Origin: Chryseobacterium scophthalmum
Lineage (GTDB): Bacteria; Bacteroidota; Bacteroidia; Flavobacteriales; Weeksellaceae
DNA length: 64,000 nt
Reading direction: 5' to 3'
Assembly: GCF_900143185.1 (NCBI RefSeq)
Contig: NZ_FSRQ01000006.1
Location: 62,001 to 126,000 of the forward strand
The position numbers and the translations under genes are program-made. This document shows positions 43,679-53,039 of this stretch, piece after piece (the stretch's first letter is position 1; every line of letters starts with the position of its first letter). Under the pieces are notes generated by a model that was not told where the DNA came from, made no database searches, and saw nothing but the letters and a program-made list of their open reading frames with translations.

Positions 43679-44713
43679 TTATTTATGTGACATTATTATT
43701 TCTTTTATTTTTTGTGCTATGATCACCGATGCTATTGGTGACCAATGAGTATCATCAAAATAGTAAATGTCTTTTTTATTTTTTAATTCCTCTGTCAATA
43801 TTTCTTTTGAGTTGATGCAAATGTATTCTTTATTAAGCTTTTTGAAGTTATCAAAAAATATAGGCTTCGTCAGATTTTGCTTATCAACAATATAATCATA
43901 ATAGATATCGTATTTATCTGGTGAAGGTAAAAATATAAGTGTTATATTTTTTTCTTTAAGTTTTTCTGAGATGTTGTTTAAAATTCTGTTGAGTTTGATT
44001 GCATTTTCAGGTAAATTGTTTTGCCTGGTATTATTCAAGTCTTTATAATAAAAAAGTAACTTATTTGAATTATTGCTAAATAATGATTTCGTATTTAATT
44101 CAACATTATAAACTTGTTCATTTGATAAATAATTTTTGTCTGTGAAGTATTTCAAAGCGTAATAAGGAAATCTTAAAGTTGTACGGGAAAAGAAATTGTA
44201 TTCTTCTTTGTTTTGTTCGGGTTTATGATTTGTAACTATCGAATCTATTTGATGAATGTCAGTTCTGGATTTATTGTTTATATTTTTTACGTCATCAATT
44301 AAATCTCTTTCTACACCTTGTAAAATCACATATTGAACATTATAGGTATCAAAAAAATTACCATTGGACAATTCAACCAATTTTTGAATCTGATTGTTTG
44401 AAATAAAGCGGTCAACGTGCAGAATACTGAAATCATTGGCTAAAACATTTTGATAACCACTCTTTCCCTGTTCTGAAAACGAATCTCCAATAGTCAGTAT
44501 TTGATATGTTTTCGCTTTCGATTTTGATAGCTCAGTAAACTTCATTTCATGGTTGTAGGATGTGAAATTTTGCCGATATTTTTTATCTGTAGAGGGAATG
44601 AATCCTATACGCAATAAGTCTCCAGCATTAACTGTGAAAAACAAAAACGTAATGATGTATAAAACCAAGAAGGGTATAATGAAGATTGCCGTTTTTGAAA
44701 TAAATCTTTTCAT
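43679..44713 (-). CDS. SGNH-like acetyltransferase partner of AlgI (AlgJ/AlgX type)
   Basis: The protein begins with one hydrophobic segment (ISKTAIFIIPFLVLYIITFLFFTV), then a periplasmic SGNH-type domain with YQILTIGDSFSEQG (near 71-84, nucleophile Ser) and YYFDDTHWSPIASVIIAQ (near 315-332, catalytic Asp and His). This is the architecture of AlgJ/AlgX and PatB, which move acetyl groups onto a polysaccharide from the partner membrane acyltransferase. It starts 4 nt after the stop of that partner, so the two are cotranscribed. Length 344. The target polysaccharide is unknown. Confidence 0.85.
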   Translation of the reverse strand: MKRFISKTAIFIIPFLVLYIITFLFFTVNAGDLLRIGFIPSTDKKYRQNFTSYNHEMKFTELSKSKAKTYQILTIGDSFSEQGKSGYQNVLANDFSILHVDRFISNNQIQKLVELSNGNFFDTYNVQYVILQGVERDLIDDVKNINNKSRTDIHQIDSIVTNHKPEQNKEEYNFFSRTTLRFPYYALKYFTDKNYLSNEQVYNVELNTKSLFSNNSNKLLFYYKDLNNTRQNNLPENAIKLNRILNNISEKLKEKNITLIFLPSPDKYDIYYDYIVDKQNLTKPIFFDNFKKLNKEYICINSKEILTEELKNKKDIYYFDDTHWSPIASVIIAQKIKEIIMSHK

Positions 44714-44716
44714 AGA

Positions 44717-46165
44717 TTAAAACTGAAAATAAATAAACTGTTGATCTTTTCCTGCAAACCAAAATATTGCAATGATAATAGCATAATACATTGCATATCT
44801 TAACGAGCTTTTCCATTTTGTTCCCAGCATTGCAATAGCGTATTGCTGTTCTCTGCCCAACCATTCAATAATAGTAAAAATAATAATAAGAATGATAATA
44901 ATAAGAACGGGAAAATGGGGTGTAATAGTTGGAATAGAAAAAAGAGATTTAGAAAATATACCTGAAATGTACGAAAGTGCGTGTGTTATATTTTCTGCTC
45001 TGAAAAATATCCATGCAAACACAGCCAAAGTAAAGGTTATGGTCATTTGAAAAAACTCTTTTACTGTGGGCAATAAATTTCCCTGTGCTACTGTTTCTAA
45101 ATTATTACGGTTGGTTTTCATGATAATAGATGGCAAAATAAAAAGAGCATTTAATGCTCCCCAAACAATAAAAGTCCAGTTTGCACCGTGCCAAAAACCA
45201 CTTACAATAAAAATAATAAATGTGTTGCGGATACGCATCCAGTTTCCTCCTTTGCTGCCACCTAATGGAATGTATAAATAATCTTTGAACCACGAAGAAA
45301 GCGAAATATGCCAACGCCTCCAAAATTCTGCAATGTCTCTTGAAAAATAGGGGAATGCAAAATTTCTTAATAAATCTATTCCAAAAAGTCTTGCAGTTCC
45401 TATAGCAATATCAGAATATCCAGAAAAATCTCCATAAATCTGAAAGGCAAAAAAAATAGCTCCTAATGCTAAATTACTTCCGGATTGATCAGCAGAATTG
45501 TTGAAAATTTGATTGGCAAACTCAGCACAATTATCAGCGATAACTATTTTCTTGAAAAGTCCCCAAAGTATTTGCTTTAAACCGTCGACGGCTTTTGTGT
45601 AATCAAAAGTTCGTCTTTTTTTTATTTGTGGTAGTAAATGGGTTGCTCTTTCAATGGGTCCGGCAACAAGTAAAGGAAAGAAACTCACAAAAACGGCATA
45701 GTCTACAACATTACTTTCTGCTTTAATTCTACGTTTATAAATATCGATCACATAAGAAAGCCCGTGAAATGTGTAAAAAGAAATACCAACCGGAAGAATT
45801 ACTTTTAATGTCCAAGGGTTGACTTGCAAACCGACATAAGAAATTGTTTCGGCAAAAGATTCTGCAAAGAAGTTGTAATATTTAAATATACCAAGAAATC
45901 CAAGATTTACTGCTACGCTTAGCCAAAACCAAAATCGTTTTCTTTTTTGATTGTTTGCATCCTGCATTTTCAAGCCTGTAAAATAATCTAAAAGCGTAGA
46001 AAACATAAGCAAAAATAAAAAACGCCAATCCCAGCAAGCATAAAAAAAGTAGCTTGATAAGAGTAATAATATATTTTGAAGTTTGAGATTTTTATTTGTT
46101 AAAAACCAATAAAGCAGAAATACTACGGGTAAAAATATTACAAAGCCTATTGAGTTAAAAAGCAT
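44717..46165 (-). CDS. MBOAT-family O-acyltransferase (AlgI/DltB type)
   Basis: A 482-residue polytopic inner-membrane enzyme that passes acetyl groups across the membrane for polysaccharide O-acetylation. Around 11 hydrophobic segments are present. The family motifs are FWRRWHISLSSWFKDYLYIPLGGSKGG (near 288-314) and IFIVSGFWHGANWTFIVWG (near 328-346), containing the active-site His of MBOAT enzymes. The next gene is its SGNH partner. No alginate or other biosynthetic genes lie nearby, so it may modify peptidoglycan, capsule or lipopolysaccharide. Confidence 0.92.
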   Translation of the reverse strand: MLFNSIGFVIFLPVVFLLYWFLTNKNLKLQNILLLLSSYFFYACWDWRFLFLLMFSTLLDYFTGLKMQDANNQKRKRFWFWLSVAVNLGFLGIFKYYNFFAESFAETISYVGLQVNPWTLKVILPVGISFYTFHGLSYVIDIYKRRIKAESNVVDYAVFVSFFPLLVAGPIERATHLLPQIKKRRTFDYTKAVDGLKQILWGLFKKIVIADNCAEFANQIFNNSADQSGSNLALGAIFFAFQIYGDFSGYSDIAIGTARLFGIDLLRNFAFPYFSRDIAEFWRRWHISLSSWFKDYLYIPLGGSKGGNWMRIRNTFIIFIVSGFWHGANWTFIVWGALNALFILPSIIMKTNRNNLETVAQGNLLPTVKEFFQMTITFTLAVFAWIFFRAENITHALSYISGIFSKSLFSIPTITPHFPVLIIIILIIIFTIIEWLGREQQYAIAMLGTKWKSSLRYAMYYAIIIAIFWFAGKDQQFIYFQF

Positions 46166-46197
46166 CTTTTTATTTTATCTGTTTTTTAGTTTTTTTA

Positions 46198-46205
46198 CAA
46201 ATTTA
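46198..46205 (-). promoter_or_regulatory. minus-7 box TAAATTTG for the AlgI-like gene
   Basis: TAnnTTTG match on the minus strand, 33 nt upstream of the ATG 46165. Confidence 0.4.
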
Positions 46206-46576
46206 GTTTGTAGAGGATGCGGAGCGTTCCGTAGTTTTGTACATTGACAAATGGATTAATACGTCTACTAAGATATATATTTTCTGGCGGAAAATTCATT
46301 GCTGATGAAAACTTAACTTGTCCTTGTATGAAAATCACTATCATGGGCTATATTTACATTTGTGCAGACTTTTAGTTAATATTTTCAATACCCCCCCTTT
46401 TATCATTTTCATTAAACCAAAGAATGATTCAAAAGTGAAACCACCATTATTCAAATTTAAAACTCTTGTTTTTAGCTAATATTCCTATTTCAATTTCAGC
46501 TTCATTCATCAGTGCCTCTGTGCTGTTTGAAAATCTTTCCATTTTACTTTATCTGAAACTATTTGTTAAACATTTT
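46206..46576. other. intergenic region with a possible gene remnant
   Basis: No intact gene. On the minus strand an ATG at 46542 opens MERFSNSTEALMNEAEIEIG and ILAKNKSFKFE, then TAA at 46447-46449; one base later the read would go on as NGGFTFESFFGLMKMIKGG, ending at a G7 run (46391-46397). This looks like a frameshifted fragment. Confidence 0.35.
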
Positions 46577-47422
46577 TTACTGAAGTTTCCAATTAAACTT
46601 TGTCATTTTATTCGTCAGTTTCTGATCAACAGTTTCAATGCTTAATTCTCCGTTTTCTTTTGTCAAGATTACCATACAGCCTTTTTCTAAAATTCCACTT
46701 TCGTTAAATTTCAGCTCCTTTACTTTTATGGATTCTGTGATGCCATTAAAATCTGTTTCCTGTTTAAAAGCTTCTCCTGTATGTCCATAAAAATGATAAT
46801 GAAAAATTACATTATCCAATATTTCTCTGATTTCAGTCATACCATAACCGCTTTGGCTATCGTCTTTATCGTGGGTAATTAAGATATCAAAAGTGTCTTT
46901 TGTTTTTAACAGCTTTTTGATTTCCTTTCTTTCGTAATCCTGAATAAAACGTTTTTCTGATCTTCCTTTTCTGTCTCCGATTCTGCCGATGCCTACAAAA
47001 TTTAAAACTTCATTTTCTGTTTCTAATTTTTGTTGTAAACCCGATCTGCAGACAAAAACTCTTTCATAAACATCAATTGGAAACAGGCTGTTTTGAGAAT
47101 TTTCCTTTTCCAGATTATTTAAAAAATCGTGATCTTCATGATTTCCACGAACACAGATCATATTGATATTAAGTTCATCTAAAAATAACTTTATTTTTTG
47201 ATCTGTTTTAATAAAATCGTCATGAAATCCCAGTTCATCTCTGTCATATTGAGCATGCTTTATCGTTGCCTTGTCCAGATTTTCTATGTTCGGATAAGCT
47301 CCCATATCTCCGCATTGCAGGATGAAATCAATTTTGTTGCCTGTTTCTTTTTGGTATAAATCTACCAGTTTGAAAGGCAATAGCATCTTACCGTGTATGT
47401 CAGAAAAAATAGCTACTCTCAT
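46577..47422 (-). CDS. metallophosphoesterase
   Basis: Calcineurin-like phosphoesterase with all motifs: AIFSDIHGKM (residues 4-13), LQCGDMGAYP (36-45), CVRGNHEDHDF (90-100), ILITHDKDD (near 185) and FYGHTGE (near 213). It binds two metal ions and cleaves phosphoesters; the substrate is unknown. No signal peptide, so cytoplasmic. Length 281. Isolated gene; a 3' hairpin was not seen. Confidence 0.9.
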   Translation of the reverse strand: MRVAIFSDIHGKMLLPFKLVDLYQKETGNKIDFILQCGDMGAYPNIENLDKATIKHAQYDRDELGFHDDFIKTDQKIKLFLDELNINMICVRGNHEDHDFLNNLEKENSQNSLFPIDVYERVFVCRSGLQQKLETENEVLNFVGIGRIGDRKGRSEKRFIQDYERKEIKKLLKTKDTFDILITHDKDDSQSGYGMTEIREILDNVIFHYHFYGHTGEAFKQETDFNGITESIKVKELKFNESGILEKGCMVILTKENGELSIETVDQKLTNKMTKFNWKLQ

Positions 47423-47518
47423 TATTTATATTTTTTGCATTTAAAAAAATAAAATTAAAGATAATCGAAAACAATTAAGATTAAAACAGATTTAGCTATC
47501 CCATAATTCTTTAGAGAC

Positions 47519-47548
47519 AAAAATCCCGAACGTGAAATTCGGGATTTT
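47519..47548. terminator. terminator beyond the small membrane protein gene
   Basis: Arms AAAATCCCGAA and TTCGGGATTTT with a 7-nt loop; lies 29 nt past the stop of the gene at 47578 on the minus strand. Confidence 0.7.
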
Positions 47549-47577
47549 GTTTATTGCTAAATTTCTAAACCTACCAA

Positions 47578-47883
47578 TTATATTTTGAATACAGTAATGG
47601 AAATTATAAATCCAATTACGCCCGCGATTGCCCATGCAATTTTGTGGCTTTTCGGAGCGTCACTCACCCAAACTTTAGGATCTTTTGTTTTATTTTTACT
47701 TTCAGTTGTTGTAATATCTCCTCCCGGAAAAACAAACATTGCAATTCCGATTAAAACAAAAACCGGTGCTGCTAGAACAAATTTAAAAACTGATCCTGTT
47801 GTTTCCATCATTCCATATCCTAAATATGTGAATATGCCACCACAAAAAATGGCAAGAATCCCAAATAATCTTCCTAATTGCAT
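47578..47883 (-). CDS. small integral membrane protein
   Basis: 101 residues with hydrophobic segments at about 7-24, 31-51 and 82-99, and a polar central loop (TTTESKNKTKDPKVWVSDAPKSH). Not recognised. It is the last gene of the run 47578-48651 (25 nt behind the lipoprotein gene). An open frame exists on the opposite strand over the same bases, but composition and position favour this one. Confidence 0.65.
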   Translation of the reverse strand: MQLGRLFGILAIFCGGIFTYLGYGMMETTGSVFKFVLAAPVFVLIGIAMFVFPGGDITTTESKNKTKDPKVWVSDAPKSHKIAWAIAGVIGFIISITVFKI

Positions 47884-47907
47884 AGTATAGTTTTTTAGTT
47901 AAAAAGA

Positions 47908-48651
47908 TTATTTATAATGAGGTTTTACCACTAAGCTTGTAATTTTACCATTCTCCCAGGTTGTATATACCTTTGCTATGTTTTTGAAAATGTCGGTAGT
48001 TTTGAAAATATAAAATTTACCATCTTTGGAAAAATAATTTACTTCTGCTTTCATGCTCATACGGTTTACAGGCAAATCTCCTTCGTTTTTTGTAATAGTC
48101 ATCACATCTTTACCGTCTTTTACATACGGAGCAAAGGCATTTAATAAATTTATTTCTTTAGAGAAAGAGTCTACTATTTTTTGAGCTTCAGGAGAAATTA
48201 CATTGCTGGACTTTGTAATTTTAGGATTCATAAGAACGAATTGCTCTTCGGAAGGATTTGTGATCACTACTTTATCTATTGAACTATTATCATCAATTAG
48301 AAAAAACTCGTCATCAAAACCGTTGTCTATATCGTGAGAATAATAAGCAAGATTAACGTTGTCATCGCTTTTTACTTCTGCATCTTTGTTGAAAGCTTTA
48401 AGGAAAATCATTTCATTTTTAGGATTCTTCACTTCAAAATAAACATATTTTTTACCATTTGGAGCAATAAGTAGGGTAGAATCTTTGTCGTTTCGTAATA
48501 CTTTGCTTTCTTCTAATTTTAAAATTGTTATTGGGTTTTCATACACTTTAAACTCTTTGCCCATTTCTACGTTTTGATCTTTTTGTCCGCAAGATGTAAG
48601 TAGGAATGCAACAGAAAAAAATGATGCTACTAAAATTGATTTACTTTTCAT
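47908..48651 (-). CDS. lipoprotein of unknown function
   Basis: MKSKSILVASFFSVAFLLTSC is a clear lipoprotein signal (lipobox LTSC). The mature part of 226 residues is unrecognised. It has two-part strands and helices: KNPKNEMIFLKAFNKDAEVKSDDNV, LIDDNSSIDKVVITNP, and a C-terminal VNYFSKDGKFYIFKTTDIFKNIAKVYTTWENGKITSL that could be a beta sheet with exposed aromatic residues. It is followed by a small membrane protein gene. Confidence 0.7.
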   Translation of the reverse strand: MKSKSILVASFFSVAFLLTSCGQKDQNVEMGKEFKVYENPITILKLEESKVLRNDKDSTLLIAPNGKKYVYFEVKNPKNEMIFLKAFNKDAEVKSDDNVNLAYYSHDIDNGFDDEFFLIDDNSSIDKVVITNPSEEQFVLMNPKITKSSNVISPEAQKIVDSFSKEINLLNAFAPYVKDGKDVMTITKNEGDLPVNRMSMKAEVNYFSKDGKFYIFKTTDIFKNIAKVYTTWENGKITSLVVKPHYK

Positions 48652-48788
48652 GTTTTTTAATTATTATTTAGGTTATTGTTTTTTTGTTTTTTGCCAAGCG
48701 GTATTAAATCCTAATCTTACTTTTTGATGCAACTGTTACTACAAAATGTAAAATTTTATTTAGATCCTGTTCCGTTGATTCGAATAAT

Positions 48789-49913
48789 TTATTGCTTAAT
48801 GCTTTTTAGAAAAGTCTGCATGTATGTATCTACATCCTGTGCTGTTGCTGTACTTCTTCCAATTTCATTGCACATCATCAAAATAATATCAGGATTTGTA
48901 GGATGATTTAGAATAAATATTTTAAACTGACCAACATCCTTATTGTATTTTCCATCTGTAGAATTAAATAAACTTGACTGAAACGAATACCCCTTCATTT
49001 TACCAAATTCAACTTTTTGATACAAACTCATTAAATCTAAAGACTTTATCTCTTTGTTTAGATTGTAATTTAGATTTTGGATTCTTTCATCTCTGAAAAA
49101 AATACAGATATGATACCAAGGTAATTCATATTTTTTTAAATCATATTCATGATTTTTTTTTACTTTATCATTATTTGACTCATAAGTAGCTGCGTAAATA
49201 AAATCTTTTGCCAGTTCATCTACATTCAGACCAGGATGTGAACTTTTTTCAAAAGCAAAAACTTTATAGGCTACCTGATTAGAATACATTTTATAGCCTA
49301 TTTCTGTATCACTTCTACCTAATTGTCCTGTTTGTGTTACATCTATATCATCTTTTATATTGGTTTTATCTATGATTGCATCAAGGTAAGGAAGATATAG
49401 ATTTTTTGCTTCCCAAATAGGAACGTTGAAATAGATGGGTTCTAATAATTGAACTTTTTGTCCATATTGCTGATAACCTGTTTCTTCCTTAACCCAAAGT
49501 CCGATTTCTACTCTTATGGTTTTTTGCTTTTCCAATCCATTGGCTCCATCCAAAACCCATTGAAGTTTATTTCCTTTAGTGTAAAAATCATTTCCTTCAA
49601 AAACACTGAATTTCTTTGTAGCTGGTGTGTTTTTAAGAAAATCTTCCATAGCAGTATAGCCGTCTTTCTGCATACCCCAATGGGTGATATAAGTTTTGGT
49701 ATTATCTGAAAACTCTACATACAAGTTTGAAAAACCAGAATAAATGGTTACACTTTTTGGTTTTTTGAAGCTGACCTGTAAAGTTGCTAAGTCATTTTTA
49801 GAAATTGTTGCGCCAGATTTTACTTCTTTACCATTGATAAATGCCGAAAGTTGTGCTTTACCAAAACTAAAGAAAAGTAATGATAGCAATAATAATAAAC
49901 GTGTAGTTTTCAT
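48789..49913 (-). CDS. secreted hypothetical protein
   Basis: Signal peptide MKTTRLLLLLSLLFFSFGKAQ. The first 150 residues look like an immunoglobulin-type or C2-type beta sandwich (AFINGKEVKSGATISKNDLATLQVSFKKPKSVTIYSG), and the final 100 residues are helical and charged. No catalytic motif was seen. It stands alone, 137 nt from the lipoprotein gene downstream. Function unknown. Confidence 0.7.
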   Translation of the reverse strand: MKTTRLLLLLSLLFFSFGKAQLSAFINGKEVKSGATISKNDLATLQVSFKKPKSVTIYSGFSNLYVEFSDNTKTYITHWGMQKDGYTAMEDFLKNTPATKKFSVFEGNDFYTKGNKLQWVLDGANGLEKQKTIRVEIGLWVKEETGYQQYGQKVQLLEPIYFNVPIWEAKNLYLPYLDAIIDKTNIKDDIDVTQTGQLGRSDTEIGYKMYSNQVAYKVFAFEKSSHPGLNVDELAKDFIYAATYESNNDKVKKNHEYDLKKYELPWYHICIFFRDERIQNLNYNLNKEIKSLDLMSLYQKVEFGKMKGYSFQSSLFNSTDGKYNKDVGQFKIFILNHPTNPDIILMMCNEIGRSTATAQDVDTYMQTFLKSIKQ

Positions 49914-49963
49914 GGTTATAATCTAAGAATTCAATTGTTATTAGTTTGTTGTTAAAAATTTCC

Positions 49964-49971
49964 CAAATATA
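49964..49971 (-). promoter_or_regulatory. minus-7 box TATATTTG for the secreted protein at 48789
   Basis: TAnnTTTG match on the minus strand, 51 nt upstream of the ATG at 49913. Confidence 0.4.
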
Positions 49972-50032
49972 GGATATATCTTATAAATGAGCAAGTTGAA
50001 ATAAGCAATAGGTTTTTAAAATAGCAACTTTC

Positions 50033-51907
50033 TTAATCATACCAGCCTTTCACAATTTTTATACCTTTAATTTTCTTTTTTATTAACGTCTTAAAATCTT
50101 TGTTTTTGTACAAAGGACAGTTTTCTAAAGAGATTTTTTCCAGATTTTTCATATCCAGAATATCGTCAGGTAATATTTCTATATCAGAACATTCAAAGCC
50201 GATATGTTTAAGATTTTGAAGTTTTGAAATACCTGTAGGAATACTTTGAAATTTTGCATTAGATAAACGAATGTTTTGCAAATTGTGACAATCGTACAAA
50301 ACCGGATTTAGTTTTTCTAAACTACAAGCAAACATTCTGAAATAAGTCAGACTTGTCAGATTGGAAAAAGAATCGGGGAGTTTGGTCATTTTTGCATAGT
50401 CTAAACTTAAAGTGTTAAGACTATTATTTGGTAAAATCGGCTCTGAAATATCCGAAAAATCTATGTGTTCAAAATCCAGTTCGGTTGCCTGATCAAAATG
50501 ATTAAGCACTTTTCCAAGTGATAGTTTGGTTTCTTCATCTTTTCGGGTGTTGTCGCGGAGCCTTAATTTTTTAATGCTTTTTGGCAAATGAAAAATGGCG
50601 TCTGTTATTTTTTGATTGGCACGAATGCGTAATTCCCGAAGGTTGATGAGTTGAGTAAGTGGTGCAGCAATGATGAAAGGAGTGTTATAATCTTCCAATT
50701 CAATCTTTTCCAGATTCGTTAAACCTGCAATCGCATCAAAAATATCAAAAGTGCCGTATTTTATTTTAAAAGATCTAAGATTTTTTAATTGCTTGAATGA
50801 ATTGGGTAATGCTTTAATCTGCAAATGCTCCATTTCCAAATGCTCCAAATTTCCCAACCCTTCCATATTATCTGGCAGAGAATTGATACCTGAACCCTTT
50901 ATTGTAAGTTCTTTTAAGTTTTTCAATCTAAAAATACTTGATGGAATAATAGCAACGTCATATCCAATATCTAAAGCCAGGGTTTCTAAGGTTTGTAATG
51001 CATCAAAATTATCAGACAGTTCTTTTAAGTTCCAACAGCGAATTTTCAAATGTTTTACTGCATTTGCACGAAACAGATTTTCAGGCAGGTAATTCAGATT
51101 ATATTCACTGATATCGATTTTTTCTTTGTTTAAAAACTCATCTTCATCTACATTATCTTCCAGTTCAATAGCTTTTCTTGCATTGGTATAAATTTCTGCA
51201 TTTGGAAAAGTTTTGATTAAACGGCGCATGATTGCTGTATCTTTATCTAGATCAGATTCAGCAGTGTTTATTTCTTTGAGGTTTTTGAGATTGAAAAATC
51301 CTTCTGAAAGCGTTTTAATATCAGTATAAACAAAATCGACGTTTTCCAGATTCGTCAATTCTGAAATATCCGGTATTGTTTTTAAACCATAATTTTGTTT
51401 GAGATTAAGAACACGCAATTTTTTTAATTTCAATATAAAATCAGGAAGTTCTCTCAATTTATTGCAGCTTACATTCAAAACTTCTAAGTTTTCCATTTCG
51501 CCAATTTCTACTGGTAACGTTTCCCATTGTTGATGTTTCAAATGCAGTTCTGTAACATTTTTTAAATTGGGAATACCACTTAAAGAATTTGGAATTTGGT
51601 GCGAATAATGTGAATCGCGCCACGCATCTACCCGAAGTTTTGCATTCAGATCCAAGATATTTGTAAAGAAAACGGCATCGGCAGGAAATGCCTCGATCAC
51701 TGCGGCTTTCTTTTCGTTGTTTAATTTCCCCCATTTTTTCGGCAAATGTGCCAAAGATTTGAGTGTTTTCCCACCAATTGCCTGTAAAAGCGATTCATAA
51801 CGAGTAATAATGTTATTTTCTAAAGCTTTATCAGTTTTTAACTCGGCTAAAGCGGTTGTAATATGAGCTGAATCCCAAGTTTCTATGAGACTGATGATGT
51901 TTTTCAT
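50033..51907 (-). CDS. leucine-rich repeat protein (cytoplasmic)
   Basis: 624 residues without signal peptide. A helical N-terminal cap (residues 1-110, ISLIETWDSAHITTALAELKTDK) is followed by LRR units of about 22-23 residues such as LEVLNVSCNKLRELPDFILKLKKLRVLNLKQN, LETLALDIGYDVAIIPSSIFRLKNLKELTIKG and LEHLEMEHLQIKALPNSFKQLKNLRSFKI; roughly 16 units can be counted between 120 and 620. The LP-containing consensus fits the plant-type or bacterial cytoplasmic LRR class. It probably serves in protein binding. No enzyme or toxin domain is attached. Confidence 0.85.
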   Translation of the reverse strand: MKNIISLIETWDSAHITTALAELKTDKALENNIITRYESLLQAIGGKTLKSLAHLPKKWGKLNNEKKAAVIEAFPADAVFFTNILDLNAKLRVDAWRDSHYSHQIPNSLSGIPNLKNVTELHLKHQQWETLPVEIGEMENLEVLNVSCNKLRELPDFILKLKKLRVLNLKQNYGLKTIPDISELTNLENVDFVYTDIKTLSEGFFNLKNLKEINTAESDLDKDTAIMRRLIKTFPNAEIYTNARKAIELEDNVDEDEFLNKEKIDISEYNLNYLPENLFRANAVKHLKIRCWNLKELSDNFDALQTLETLALDIGYDVAIIPSSIFRLKNLKELTIKGSGINSLPDNMEGLGNLEHLEMEHLQIKALPNSFKQLKNLRSFKIKYGTFDIFDAIAGLTNLEKIELEDYNTPFIIAAPLTQLINLRELRIRANQKITDAIFHLPKSIKKLRLRDNTRKDEETKLSLGKVLNHFDQATELDFEHIDFSDISEPILPNNSLNTLSLDYAKMTKLPDSFSNLTSLTYFRMFACSLEKLNPVLYDCHNLQNIRLSNAKFQSIPTGISKLQNLKHIGFECSDIEILPDDILDMKNLEKISLENCPLYKNKDFKTLIKKKIKGIKIVKGWYD

Positions 51908-52018
51908 TAGTTTTATATAAAATAGTCTAAAAATAAATGGAGAAATTATAGGAGAATAATGGTAATGTTTTCTTTTATTCTTACGCTGTTTGTCAAAATT
52001 TTAATTAGTTATGTTTTT

Positions 52019-52243
52019 TTAAGGTGTATTTTCAATAATCTCGCCTAATTTTTGAGCGAAAAAATCGTGATCTTTCATATTAACCATTCTCCATTTTTCT
52101 CCATCATATTTTGAAATTAAAATAGAATTTTCTTCGTCAAATTTCAAAGAGTAATAAATAAATCCTTCTATTTTATCGACATTTCCGGTAACTTCAACTT
52201 CATATTCTGTATTGTTGAAATTTAAATTGATAATCTCTTTCAT
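52019..52243 (-). CDS. small hypothetical protein (74 aa)
   Basis: MKEIINLNFNNTEYEVEVTG begins a beta hairpin, then IYYSLKFDEENSILISKYDGEKWRMVN and a C-terminal helix DFFAQKLGEII. A single compact fold of five strands and a helix is likely. Not recognised. Between the LRR gene and the next on the same strand. Confidence 0.6.
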   Translation of the reverse strand: MKEIINLNFNNTEYEVEVTGNVDKIEGFIYYSLKFDEENSILISKYDGEKWRMVNMKDHDFFAQKLGEIIENTP

Positions 52244-52304
52244 TGGGTTTGATAATTTTATTCAACAAAACTCAAAACCTTATTAATAATAATTTCATCC
52301 TCTT

Positions 52305-52865
52305 TTAAGATTTGTTGAATGAATAATAGGAAACATACGTCCAATATACAGACAATGTATTGATGTCATCTTTTATCGCTTGCAACCAGTATATATCATT
52401 AAAGTCAAATACATTTTCCGGTTTTTTCTCCAGAATTTCATCAATGTCTTTAGAGATTGAAATGATTTCATCGTAAAGTGCTTCATTTTGCTCTTCAAGA
52501 GGGTAGATATCTCCAACCAAGTCATCAATTTCTCCTCCTTCTAAAAACAATAAATCCAGTTCTCTTTCCGGATGCTTTTCGATGAAATCGTCTGTTTCAT
52601 TTTTAAATTCGGCAATTTTTTGTTTATCAACAGACTCCTGAGTTTCTAGGTAATCTAAAAAATTGTAAAATTTCTTCAGTCCATTTTTAAAATCTCCTGT
52701 TATGACAATGGGGAGTTCAAAGTTCCATATTTTAGAGGTAGACATTTGTGTTTCAGAACCCAAAATGATTTTATAGAATAAAGGAATTTCATTGGGACAT
52801 TCCGATACATCACGGAATTTGGTTAATTCTTTATTAGCACTGTATAAATATGCTCTGTTTGCCAT
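52305..52865 (-). CDS. hypothetical protein (186 aa)
   Basis: A soluble, acidic, helix-rich protein starting MANRAYLYSANKELTKFRDVSECPNEIPLFYKIILGSET. A central acidic helical region contains IAEFKNETDDFIEKHPERELDLLFLEGGEID; the C-terminus has YWLQAIKDDINTLSVYWTYVSYYSF. I recall no function; the MANRAYLYS opening seems to be a conserved family mark. Such proteins are often found among immunity-type genes, but there is no evidence for that here. Confidence 0.65.
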   Translation of the reverse strand: MANRAYLYSANKELTKFRDVSECPNEIPLFYKIILGSETQMSTSKIWNFELPIVITGDFKNGLKKFYNFLDYLETQESVDKQKIAEFKNETDDFIEKHPERELDLLFLEGGEIDDLVGDIYPLEEQNEALYDEIISISKDIDEILEKKPENVFDFNDIYWLQAIKDDINTLSVYWTYVSYYSFNKS

Positions 52866-52898
52866 TGGTTATTAGTTTTATTAGTTTTTGTAGAATTT

Positions 52899-52906
52899 CA
52901 AATCTA
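52899..52906 (-). promoter_or_regulatory. minus-7 box TAGATTTG for the gene at 52305
   Basis: TAnnTTTG match on the minus strand, 34 nt upstream of its ATG. Confidence 0.4.
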
Positions 52907-53039
52907 CGTATTGTGAAAATATTTTACAACTAAAGTTGTGTATATTAGCTGAGAATTCACAGATTTATCTAAGATTATTTTACCACTACAATACTTGAGA
53001 CTTAAGAGAGTTTAAAAAATCAATTAAAAACTGATACTT

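Noticed and set aside
36391..46397. G7/C7 run as a phase-variation tract
   Set aside because: The C7 run at 46391 is in a non-coding remnant, not in a gene or promoter, so no switching effect can be argued.
47585..47890. 101-codon plus-strand frame opposite the small membrane protein
   Set aside because: Same span as the minus-strand gene; the minus reading fits the operon and the terminator at 47519. Its hydrophobic pattern is the mirror of the real gene.
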